Source of the DNA: Geosporobacter subterraneus DSM 17957
Lineage (GTDB): Bacteria; Bacillota; Clostridia; Peptostreptococcales; Thermotaleaceae
DNA length: 36,419 nt
Reading direction: 5' to 3'
Assembly (NCBI RefSeq): GCF_900142145.1
Contig: NZ_FQZV01000040.1
Span: 1 to 36,419, forward strand
The notes under the pieces are model-generated. The model worked only from the letters and a program-made list of their open reading frames with translations, did no database searches and was not told the origin of the DNA. Shown here piece by piece: positions 8,382 through 17,227 of this stretch. The position numbers were made by a program, and so were the translations under genes. Every line of letters starts with the position of its first letter. Position 1 is the first letter of the stretch.

Positions 8382-8407
8382 AAAACCCTGTCCTAGGACA
8401 GGGTTTT
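8382..8407. terminator. Terminator of the cobalamin riboswitch
   Basis: Arms AAAACCCTGTCC (8382-8393) and GGACAGGGTTTT (8396-8407) form a perfect 12-bp stem with a TA loop, followed by ATTTCT. The symmetry lets it work on both strands, so it may also stop readthrough from the HD gene. Confidence 0.85.
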
Positions 8408-8495
8408 ATTTCTACATCATACTTATACTAAGGGTCTCAATTCCCTTATTATAATATAGTTTTGATTTCAAACAATTCTTTCCTCTATTTTCTTA

Positions 8496-8528
8496 TCCCT
8501 CGTGGCCTTGAGGGACTTTCTTTTTTTG
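8496..8528 (+). terminator. Second plus-strand terminator without a gene
   Basis: TCCCTC (8496-8501) and GAGGGA (8510-8515) form a stem followed by CTTTCTTTTTTT on the plus strand. No gene lies between this and the terminator at 8382-8407. It may mark the end of a lost gene formerly controlled by the riboswitch. The stretch 8529-8714 holds only a minus-strand frame continuing from the HD gene. Confidence 0.6.
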
Positions 8529-8714
8529 CTTTGAAATCTTCTAATCAATTTCTCAATTCGTCCGAATATCCTGTCGCTGCTTTCTGAAGAGAATTTGATG
8601 GGTATACTGTGAAAGATTTCTCATCCATCCACTGATGAGAAAGGTTATCCCCACTGACAGTAAGCTTACGGCAATGAATTTTCCCACGGCCCCGTAAATT
8701 CTGCGATTGTTATA

Positions 8715-9320
8715 TTATGGCACATATATGCAGTTTACTATCTCTGGCAGTATTCTATAGATAGATGTGCCTATAGTCCTTTCAAAATAGCTTTTAAGCT
8801 CAAAGGTCTTTTTCCATTTCGGAATGCTTAACCTATTCATCCCCTTTCTGAGTGTTTCCTCTACCAACCGTTTCTCGATAATACATAAGCCGGAAGGTAG
8901 TGAAAGACAGTCGCATAATTGGATCAAAAGGTCATAATCATGATAAGGAGTATCATGAATAAACCTCTGAACAAAGGCTGATTCCTGCTCAGTATAGTCG
9001 TTTTTTGTAAGGGCCTCCTGGATATCCTTCAGCAGAAATGAATGGGTTAGACAAACGCGGGCACAGTCTTCGTATCCTTTTTGTTTCAGATAGTAATAAC
9101 CATCGATGGTATGGCGAAGCTTTGTACGGCCTTCCCTTCTCCCAATATCATGAAGACACCCCAAAACATAGGCTTTTTCTGCTTCCAGTTCGGGATGTGC
9201 CTTTGCAATTGCTTCTGCGGCCTTAGCCACATTCAGCGAGTGGTCTATCCATGGTCCAGGATTTCTTTTTTCAGCTTCCGCCAGCATTTGCTCTGCTGCT
9301 TTTCTACTGGGCATAGACAT
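8715..9320 (-). CDS. HD-domain phosphohydrolase-like protein
   Basis: The 201-residue protein has an HD superfamily metal-binding core: DHSLNVAKAAEAIA near residue 23, then GCLHDIGRREG near residue 55 (the HD pair) and LTHSFL further on. Such proteins hydrolyse phosphate esters of nucleotides or related molecules; the substrate is not predictable. I kept the ATG at 9320; the ribosome site GGGAG is 13 bases away, so the start is not certain. It lies 76 bases downstream of the racemase gene in the same direction and may belong to that transcript. The same frame continues past the TAA for 53 codons with a hydrophobic stretch (see findings). Confidence 0.88.
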   Translation of the reverse strand: MSMPSRKAAEQMLAEAEKRNPGPWIDHSLNVAKAAEAIAKAHPELEAEKAYVLGCLHDIGRREGRTKLRHTIDGYYYLKQKGYEDCARVCLTHSFLLKDIQEALTKNDYTEQESAFVQRFIHDTPYHDYDLLIQLCDCLSLPSGLCIIEKRLVEETLRKGMNRLSIPKWKKTFELKSYFERTIGTSIYRILPEIVNCIYVP

Positions 9321-9396
9321 ACTTTGGATTCAACTCCCATTCCGAAAAGTAAAGCGTTTCTATATTTTCAGTATGCCTAAACTTTTCAAAATTATT

Positions 9397-10089
9397 TTAT
9401 GCCAAAGCAGTTTCTACTGCATATTGGGCATGCAGGGTGGTAGTATCAAACACCTTTACACTGCAGTCCTTTTGCCGGATCAACAGCGGAATCTCCGTGC
9501 AGCCTAGAATGATCCCCTGTGCACCTCTTACTGCAAGGTGATCGATAACTTTGAGATAAGCCTCTCTAGAGCTTTCCCGAATAATCCCCTTTACCAGCTC
9601 CTGATAAATCACCTGATGAACAATCTCCCGTTCATTTTCTTCAGGTATGATCACTTCGATACCGTGCTTTTCCTTTAGGCGCTCCTTATAGAAATCCTGT
9701 TCCATGGTAAACCTTGTGCCCAAGAGCCCTACCCTCTGTATCCCTTGCTTCTTGCTATGCTCCGCTGTGGCATCTGCGATATGCAGCAGGGGTATAGATG
9801 TATTCTCCTCGATGACTTCAGCCAGCTTATGCATGGTATTGGTACAGATCACTATAAAATCTGCCCCTCCAGCCTCCACCTTCCTGGCGGCATCGATCAT
9901 TAATTCTCCTAATTTTTTCCAATTCTCCTGGTGCTGAAGCTCTTCGATTTCTGCAAAGTCAACAGAATACATAACAGATTTGCAGGAGTGGAAGCCTCCT
10001 AGTTTTTCTTTTACCCTTTCATTGATCAGGCGATAATATACCAAAGACGATTCCCAGCTCATTCCTCCGATTAATCCGATGGTTTTCAT
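9397..10089 (-). CDS. Aspartate/glutamate racemase family protein
   Basis: A cofactor-independent amino acid racemase of the Asp/Glu/hydantoin family, 230 residues, the usual length. The N-terminus MKTIGLIGGMSWESSLVYY is characteristic of the aspartate racemase/YgeA branch. The two catalytic cysteines are visible: Cys82 in ICTNTMH and Cys197 in LGCTEIPLL. It probably interconverts L- and D-aspartate or a related amino acid in the cytoplasm. Its ATG overlaps the stop of the upstream membrane protein gene by 4 bases (ATGA), so the two are translationally coupled. The actual substrate cannot be told from sequence, because the YgeA-like branch includes broad-range racemases. Confidence 0.92.
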   Translation of the reverse strand: MKTIGLIGGMSWESSLVYYRLINERVKEKLGGFHSCKSVMYSVDFAEIEELQHQENWKKLGELMIDAARKVEAGGADFIVICTNTMHKLAEVIEENTSIPLLHIADATAEHSKKQGIQRVGLLGTRFTMEQDFYKERLKEKHGIEVIIPEENEREIVHQVIYQELVKGIIRESSREAYLKVIDHLAVRGAQGIILGCTEIPLLIRQKDCSVKVFDTTTLHAQYAVETALA

Positions 10090-10490
10090 TTTTTCAACTC
10101 CTCTTCAATGCACTGTACCTGTTTGTTTTTCTGCTTTAAAAGCAAGTAGGTCAATAAAACTGCTGTAATAAAGAAAGCCCCAAACATGATTCCAAAGGAC
10201 AACTCTCCCTTCTGAAGAAAGTAGCCGGGGCTCATCATCAACGTATACAACAGCATTCCCATGGATATACAATAGATATTCATTCCCCAAGGTTGATCTT
10301 TCAGCAGCCCGTAACCTCCCAAAATCAGCAGAGCTGCCGTTGTAAATTCTGCAATCAAGTGCATAGCAATCTCCACCGGTTTTGTTTCCAGTTCAGGTAT
10401 ACTGCCTGATAGGTAAAACATCACCCACATCCCAATCATACATAGGCCCATAAAAATGGCATAGACTGAAGCTGCTTTTTTTACATTCAT
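10086..10490 (-). CDS. Four-TM membrane protein of unknown function
   Basis: The 134-residue protein has four hydrophobic segments: ASVYAIFMGLCMIGMWVMFYL, then one around residue 45-62 (HLIAEFTTAALLILGGYGLL), one around 72-90, and one around 100-117, followed by a lysine/glutamate-rich tail. AGGAGAAATAGGA precedes the ATG. It is the first gene of a coupled pair with the racemase. I do not recognise a named family; small four-helix proteins of this kind are often annotated as hypothetical. A transport role for the racemase product is conceivable but unsupported. Confidence 0.8.
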   Translation of the reverse strand: MNVKKAASVYAIFMGLCMIGMWVMFYLSGSIPELETKPVEIAMHLIAEFTTAALLILGGYGLLKDQPWGMNIYCISMGMLLYTLMMSPGYFLQKGELSFGIMFGAFFITAVLLTYLLLKQKNKQVQCIEEELKK

Positions 10491-11176
10491 TCCTATTTCT
10501 CCTCACTTTTTTAGGAAGGCAGGAAGACCTTCCCTGCCTTTCAATACTTTTAGTGGTAAATATTTCTACATGATTATCTACTTACCTTCCATAAATTGCA
10601 TTCTCAAAACAATATTTTAAAAAATGACTGTAATAAAGGTTATTCATATCACATAATAGGAAAAATGCAACGTAAGGCGGAACCACGGGGGCGTGGTTCC
10701 CTACCATTGAAATATGTCATTCATGCGTAGTGGCGGGTTTCCATGCCCGCCATTGGGTTTTCAACCCGGTTGGTCACGGAGACCCAACCCTACTTTATCA
10801 TCCTCATAATCATCCTCATAAAGCTGTCACCCTGAGCGGAGCGAACGGCTCTAGAATTTTAAAGGTCAGATCTTTCACTCCGTTCAGGATGACAAATCAT
10901 AAAGCGGGTTGCAGGAATCTTGCTGCCCGGGTGGACACGGTCCTCCACCCCTACAACCTAATTCCAATACATATTTGGACGGGCGCACACTGTGCGTCCC
11001 TACATCCCTCACTATCATAGAGATGTCATCCTGAACGCAGTGAAGGATCTTTGGTTTCTGTTTTAAAGATCCTTCGTTTTACTCAGGATAACAACCATAT
11101 AGAACCGTACTATGACGCATTTTTCTACAATTAATCATCAGCTATTCTAAAAATCAATTTCTAATCTGACCATATT
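10491..11176. repeat. Cluster of palindromic repeats between two gene blocks
   Basis: This gap holds no gene. It contains hairpins with different stems, several followed by CTAC: 10516-10540 (AAGGCAGG/CCTGCCTT), 10679-10705 (GGAACCAC/GTGGTTCC), 10731-10752 (TGGCGGG/CCCGCCA), 10768-10793 (GGTTGG/CCAACC), 10929-10955 (GGGTGGA/TCCACCC) and 10977-11004 (GGAC..GCACA/TGTGCGTCC). Between them are four copies of the TGTCATCCTGARCG...GAAGGATCTTT repeat at 10825-10854, 10868-10894 (inverted), 11024-11052 and 11065-11093 (inverted), arranged as inverted pairs. The open frame at 10730-11020 falls inside these repeats and is not a gene. Confidence 0.8.
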
Positions 11177-11211
11177 AAAAAATAAGAGGATCAATTTTCA
11201 TTGATCCTCTT
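11177..11211 (-). terminator. Terminator of groESL
   Basis: AAGAGGATCAAT (11184-11195) and ATTGATCCTCTT (11200-11211) form a perfect 12-bp stem with a 4-base loop. On the minus strand it is followed by ATTTTTT. It lies 11 bases after the groEL stop. Confidence 0.92.
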
Positions 11212-11222
11212 AAAACTTTCTA

Positions 11223-12857
<1,635 letters not shown>

Positions 12858-12883
12858 TTACCTCCTAAAATAAGTATTGTAAT

Positions 12884-13168
12884 TTACTCAACGATTGCTA
12901 AAATATCATTTTGTCTTAAAATAGTATACTCTACGCCATCATACTTGATCTCAGTACCGGCATATTTTGAGAAAATTACTTTGTCTCCTACTTTTACTTC
13001 CATTTTGATTTCTTTTCCGTCTACTACTCCACCAGGGCCAACGGCAACGATTTCAGCCATCTGTGGCTGCTCTTTTGCTTGGGATGGCAGAACAATCCCG
13101 CTTTTTGTTTTTTCTTCAGCTTCTAATTTCTTAATAACAACTCTGTCTCCTAATGGTTTAATGTTCAT
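12884..13168 (-). CDS. groES: Co-chaperonin GroES
   Basis: The 10-kDa lid of the GroEL chamber, 94 residues from the ATG at 13168. That start is chosen because AAGGAGGG stands just before it and [14 protein letters not shown] is the conserved beginning; an upstream in-frame ATG at 13234 lies inside the leader next to CIRCE and is not used. It carries the mobile loop around [11 protein letters not shown] and the GPGG turn. It is the first gene of the groES-groEL operon. Confidence 0.98.
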   Translation of the reverse strand: MNIKPLGDRVVIKKLEAEEKTKSGIVLPSQAKEQPQMAEIVAVGPGGVVDGKEIKMEVKVGDKVIFSKYAGTEIKYDGVEYTILRQNDILAIVE

Positions 13169-13223
13169 TAGAAACCCTCCTTGTGTTTTATGTATTTTGT
13201 TTGTAAATAGGCTGCTCATATTG

Positions 13224-13250
13224 TTAGCACTCACTAACGTTGAGTGCTAA
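13224..13250. promoter_or_regulatory. CIRCE operator (HrcA binding site)
   Basis: A perfect consensus CIRCE: TTAGCACTC (13224-13232), nine bases, GAGTGCTAA (13242-13250). It lies between a -10-like TATAAT (minus strand, 13261-13256) and the groES start, so HrcA would block groESL transcription until heat shock. No hrcA gene is in the window. The rest of the gap to 13562 is AT-rich with no feature I can support. Confidence 0.98.
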
Positions 13251-13562
13251 TTACAATTATACTCTAATATATCTTTCTTCTATATGCAAACCCCAATTTC
13301 ATGCATTATCTGGCACTATTGGGTATTATCGTTAAATAGTTTAAATTTTATACATTTTTCTTTCTATAATATTTTATTTTATCTAAATTTCTCCCTCTTT
13401 CAATTTTTGAAAAAAGCAAGCGCCATAACATTTGTTAGGTGCATAATCATCTTCCCCAATTATCTGCTTGAGCCTGCTGCTCTAAATCCATACCTGATTG
13501 TATCTATTGACAAATCTCAAAGTACAACCTTTCTCCCCTTAAGCTTTATCTGCAGCGCTTTC

Positions 13563-14147
13563 CTAATTTTTTCCCATACCTTCAATCGATTGATATTGTT
13601 CCGGGGTGTCCACATCTATATCTGCATTCTCTTCTTCTATAGGCAGCCAGACTACTCTCTCTTTATATTTTTCCAAAAGCCCCCTTCCTCCCTGATCTCC
13701 TTCAACCTGCATGAGCTCCTCCCGAAGCCCTTTGGGAAACAGTACAGGATTGCCCCGCTTTTCTTTATAGACCGGGACAATAATTCCTTGGGGGTTTTGG
13801 TGAAATGCTGCAAGCAGCTGGTGAATGACAGAAGGCGTCAGAAAAATCTGATCTCCCACGAAAAACAAGTACCCTTCGGCCTCTAGACTAGCTGCTGCTA
13901 TACCCAGTTTAAGGGAAGCACTTTGCCCCTCACTTGCTGCCCCATTATAAACGGTCTTCAAGCCATATTTCTCAGCAAGAGCCTTCAGTTCCTGCCTTCG
14001 ATAAATAAAAATAATCTCCTCCAGTCCTCCGCCGATTGCTGCCCTTATGACCCGTTCCACCATCGGCATACCTTCTACGGGAAGCAGTAATTTTTCACTG
14101 CCCATCCTTTTTGAAAATCCCGCCGCCATAATAATCCCTGCAACCAT
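13563..14147 (-). CDS. mocA: MocA-like nucleotidyltransferase
   Basis: A 194-residue NTP-transferase of the MobA/MocA/IspD fold. The nucleotide-binding start IIMAAGFSKRMGSEKLLLP has the GFSxRMGxxK loop; EGQSASLKLGI is the MocA-type segment, and VGDQ takes the place of the usual GDMP metal site. The C-terminal DIDVDTPEQY is also typical. By family it would attach CMP to molybdopterin to make molybdopterin cytosine dinucleotide for xanthine dehydrogenase-like enzymes. No molybdenum enzyme is seen nearby, so the exact substrate is uncertain. It lies 10 bases downstream of a giant regulator gene and is probably co-transcribed with it, an unusual pairing. Confidence 0.8.
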   Translation of the reverse strand: MVAGIIMAAGFSKRMGSEKLLLPVEGMPMVERVIRAAIGGGLEEIIFIYRRQELKALAEKYGLKTVYNGAASEGQSASLKLGIAAASLEAEGYLFFVGDQIFLTPSVIHQLLAAFHQNPQGIIVPVYKEKRGNPVLFPKGLREELMQVEGDQGGRGLLEKYKERVVWLPIEEENADIDVDTPEQYQSIEGMGKN

Positions 14148-14157
14148 AAGAGACCTC

Positions 14158-17100
14158 CTACCGGCACCTTTTCAGTTGGTTTAAAATCTCTACTTCATAA
14201 CAATCCTTCAGCTTCTCCAGAATTTGTATTCCTTCTTCACAATAATCCTCCACCGAATCGGTTAGGTATTGTTTAAATACCTCTTCCAATCTTTTATCCG
14301 TATCCATCCGCTGGCTGATCTGCGCCTTTATCCGCAGCAGGATACCCGTTTCGTAAGGGTTTTGAAGCTTGCTGCAATCCTCTTCAGCCTTCATCAGGTG
14401 ATGCAAAGCCTCCTGATAGCTTCCTTCCTTGGTCAAAAGGAAGGCTAAATACCCTTGGGCAATCGATCTGCCCCAAAGGGAATCTAATTTGCCGTGGATT
14501 TCTAATGCCTTTTTAAAGTAGTCTTTTGCCTTCTTTTCATCCCCCATATCAAAAGCCGCCTGTCCTGCATTAGTATAAAAGGCAGAAAGGCCTCTTGCCA
14601 GCTTCTTGCCCTCACAAAGCGCAATAGCCTTCTCATAATAGTCTATGGCATCCTGAAAGGCCCGCATATGTCGTTTTCCTTCTCCCATAAAATTATAGGC
14701 TGCCGCAATGTTTAAAATATATTGATCTCTATCTTTTAGTCCCTGCATAATGTTAATAGCATCCTTCAAGCAGATTTCTGCTTCTTCATATTGACCGGAT
14801 AATATTCTTTCCAATCCCTTCAATCGCATCAGTACTCCCAGCTCTCCCTGATTTCCGCTGTCCTCAGCGATTCTCAGAGCCTTCTCCAGAAAAACAGCCA
14901 TCTGATCCGGCTCCTGAATGTTGATACAATAATAAATCATTTGCCGATAGCCCTTGAGGGCCATTACATAATCCTTCATTTCAATCGCTTCGTCGATTAC
15001 CTGCTGAATGAGGAGGATGCCCTCCTGGTATTCTCCCTGTCGGATGTGAAATCTGCCTAACATATGCTTATAGGCCATAGCCAACCCCTTGAGGTGATCA
15101 TTTCCCTTTTCCTCTTCCTCTACTTCCTCCAGCAGCCTGCCTGCTTCCTGTAATTGGAGCCTTACCTGCTGAGGACTTAGATGCAATGATCCATCCTGAA
15201 GCATTGTCGCATCATTGACAACAGGAAAAACTTCATGACTGAAATGGAGATACTCCTCCAAATTTTTTATCGTATATTTTAATTCTGCCAGCTTGCAGCC
15301 ACCCTTAGAAAAATGGTAAATCAGCTTAGAATAGTATTGAATATCCCGTTTATCCTGACGAAGCTTCTTTTCAAGCAGCCTGGCAATTCTCTGATGAAGG
15401 ATTCTTCGCCCCGAAAGAGAGAGTTTTGAGTATACATATTCTCTCAGCTTCTGATGGGTAAAAATAAAGCCTGGCCGGTCAGCTTCACCCACTTCCATTA
15501 AAATATGCTTATCTTGCAGTTCTTCTAAAATATCCATCAAAACTAAATCTTTTTTCCCGCTCAGCTCCAACAGATTTTGGAAGGTTACTTTATCAAAAAA
15601 AACGGAAGCGATATTGAGGATCTTTCGGCTTTCTTCTGATATATTCATAAACCGGCTATTTAGAAGATCCTCTATTTTTGTAGTAAATTCATGGATACTT
15701 CCACTTTCCCGCATATTATTCAAGGCTGCCACAAGAAAGAAGGGGTTCCCTTCTGTTTCTTTATATAAAAGCTGATGAAGTTCTTCCGTAAAAGTGTATT
15801 CCGGAAGCATACTGCTGGCAAAATCTGCGGTCTCTATCCGGTCAAATCGTTTTAGCTGGAGTTTATGCACATACTGAAGGCCCGCCATCTGAGCAAAAAA
15901 GGCGTCAATTTTTTTGCTGTAGCCTTCTCTACAGCTCAAAAGCAGTAGGATAGACCGATTTTGATCCTGCTGAACAATATTTTTGATTAAAGATAGGCTC
16001 ATATCATCCATCCAATGGACATCTTCAAATACCAGTATGAATTTCTTATGCTTCGCCACTTCCCGAAGAAAGTCTAAAATCACCTTCTCTGCTACCTGAT
16101 ATTTTAAGAAGTCTACCTGCTCAATGGGGTTCATATCCGTCATGGGATTATCCAAAGCAAAGACAGGAAAAATGTAACCTAAAATATTTCTCCATAACTG
16201 GGGAATCTCAATTCTTTCCCTTTGCAGCAGCAGATACAGCTCTGAGAATATTTTGTTCCAGGGCTTTAGCAAGTAATTCTCCTCTGCCTGATAACAGTAG
16301 GACAAGAAAATAGGAACGCCTTTTGAATGGATCCTGCTCATGAATTGATCCAGCAATCTGCTTTTTCCAATACCCGCCTCCCCGAGAAGGACAACCGATT
16401 GTGCCTGAAAGCCCTCCCAAAAATATCTGTAGTTCCTCTCCAGCAGTTGCTGTTCCTTTACCCTCCCATAATAAAAGGCTCTGTAGTCTTTTTTCTGCTG
16501 AGCTTCCTTAAGACTTCTTTCTTTCAGCAAAGTCTCATAGACATCGATGGTCTTAATATCGGGAGAAATAGATAACTCTCTCTCCAGCAGCTCAACCAGA
16601 CGGTGATACACCTCAATCCCCTTATTATAGTAGCCTTGAGCGCTATAGATCTTCATGAGTGTGCGATGAGCCTGTTCGTCAAAAGCCTCTGCAGCAATAA
16701 GCTGTTTGCAGTAATTCTCTGCCTGCTGAAGATTCCGAGTGCTCATACAGGTCCGAACTCTCCGATGCAGGCTGTTGATATACACATCCCGATAGTGGTC
16801 CCTTTGTTGGAACATCCACTGCTCAAAGGCCTCTGCATCCTTTACCAGGAAACCCTGCAGAAACTCTCCCTGATAAAGATCTATGGCATTCTCTCTACCC
16901 TGTAAGAAAACATCCACATCACAGTGGATATGCCAGTAGGGATTCACCTGCAAAATAGAACGCTGGGGAGAAAGGATGATATCTTCACCAATAATCCGCC
17001 GAATCATATAGACCGCATTGCGCAGATTCTTTTTTGCAACCTCTTCCTCTACCTCCCCCCAGAATAAAGAGACAAGCTCATCCCGCTGAACCTTCTTCTT

Positions 17101-17211
17101 GATTAATAGGTAATAAAAAAGGGCTTCAGCCTTACGAAAGGGAAAAAGAACCTGTTTTTCCTCATATGTGACTGTGGGTGTACCCAATAGCTTTGCAGTA
17201 ATATGCTGCAT
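14158..17211 (-). CDS. SARP-type regulator with BTAD, ATPase and TPR domains (copy 1)
   Basis: A 1017-residue cytoplasmic regulator. It has an OmpR-like winged helix at about 1-95 (FPFRKAEALFYYLLIKK), then a bacterial transcriptional activation domain at about 100-235 with helical repeats. An AAA-type ATPase follows, with P-loop GEAGIGKS at 277-284 and Walker B FILVFEDVHWMDD near 391-403. After about residue 690 come many tetratricopeptide-like repeats. This is the domain order of large SARP/AfsR-like and MalT-like signal ATPases. GGGGGG precedes the ATG. It is a paralogue of the gene 16 bases upstream, similar along the whole length. The ligand and target genes are unknown. Confidence 0.9.
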   Translation of the reverse strand: MQHITAKLLGTPTVTYEEKQVLFPFRKAEALFYYLLIKKKVQRDELVSLFWGEVEEEVAKKNLRNAVYMIRRIIGEDIILSPQRSILQVNPYWHIHCDVDVFLQGRENAIDLYQGEFLQGFLVKDAEAFEQWMFQQRDHYRDVYINSLHRRVRTCMSTRNLQQAENYCKQLIAAEAFDEQAHRTLMKIYSAQGYYNKGIEVYHRLVELLERELSISPDIKTIDVYETLLKERSLKEAQQKKDYRAFYYGRVKEQQLLERNYRYFWEGFQAQSVVLLGEAGIGKSRLLDQFMSRIHSKGVPIFLSYCYQAEENYLLKPWNKIFSELYLLLQRERIEIPQLWRNILGYIFPVFALDNPMTDMNPIEQVDFLKYQVAEKVILDFLREVAKHKKFILVFEDVHWMDDMSLSLIKNIVQQDQNRSILLLLSCREGYSKKIDAFFAQMAGLQYVHKLQLKRFDRIETADFASSMLPEYTFTEELHQLLYKETEGNPFFLVAALNNMRESGSIHEFTTKIEDLLNSRFMNISEESRKILNIASVFFDKVTFQNLLELSGKKDLVLMDILEELQDKHILMEVGEADRPGFIFTHQKLREYVYSKLSLSGRRILHQRIARLLEKKLRQDKRDIQYYSKLIYHFSKGGCKLAELKYTIKNLEEYLHFSHEVFPVVNDATMLQDGSLHLSPQQVRLQLQEAGRLLEEVEEEEKGNDHLKGLAMAYKHMLGRFHIRQGEYQEGILLIQQVIDEAIEMKDYVMALKGYRQMIYYCINIQEPDQMAVFLEKALRIAEDSGNQGELGVLMRLKGLERILSGQYEEAEICLKDAINIMQGLKDRDQYILNIAAAYNFMGEGKRHMRAFQDAIDYYEKAIALCEGKKLARGLSAFYTNAGQAAFDMGDEKKAKDYFKKALEIHGKLDSLWGRSIAQGYLAFLLTKEGSYQEALHHLMKAEEDCSKLQNPYETGILLRIKAQISQRMDTDKRLEEVFKQYLTDSVEDYCEEGIQILEKLKDCYEVEILNQLKRCR

Positions 17212-17227
17212 GTTATCCCCCCTTTTA

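Noticed and set aside
8338-8460. Short plus-strand peptide frame after the orphan riboswitch (from an ATG near 8356)
   Set aside because: It reads through the terminator palindrome and has no ribosome site, so it is not a convincing regulated gene.
9397-10089. Glutamate racemase (murI) for the racemase gene
   Set aside because: The N-terminus and the ICTNTMH motif match the aspartate racemase/YgeA branch rather than MurI.
10730-11020. 96-codon plus-strand frame
   Set aside because: It is built entirely from palindromic repeats.
10491-11176. Possible CRISPR array
   Set aside because: Repeats are palindromes of varying stem with irregular spacing; there are no constant-length repeats or unique spacers and no cas gene.
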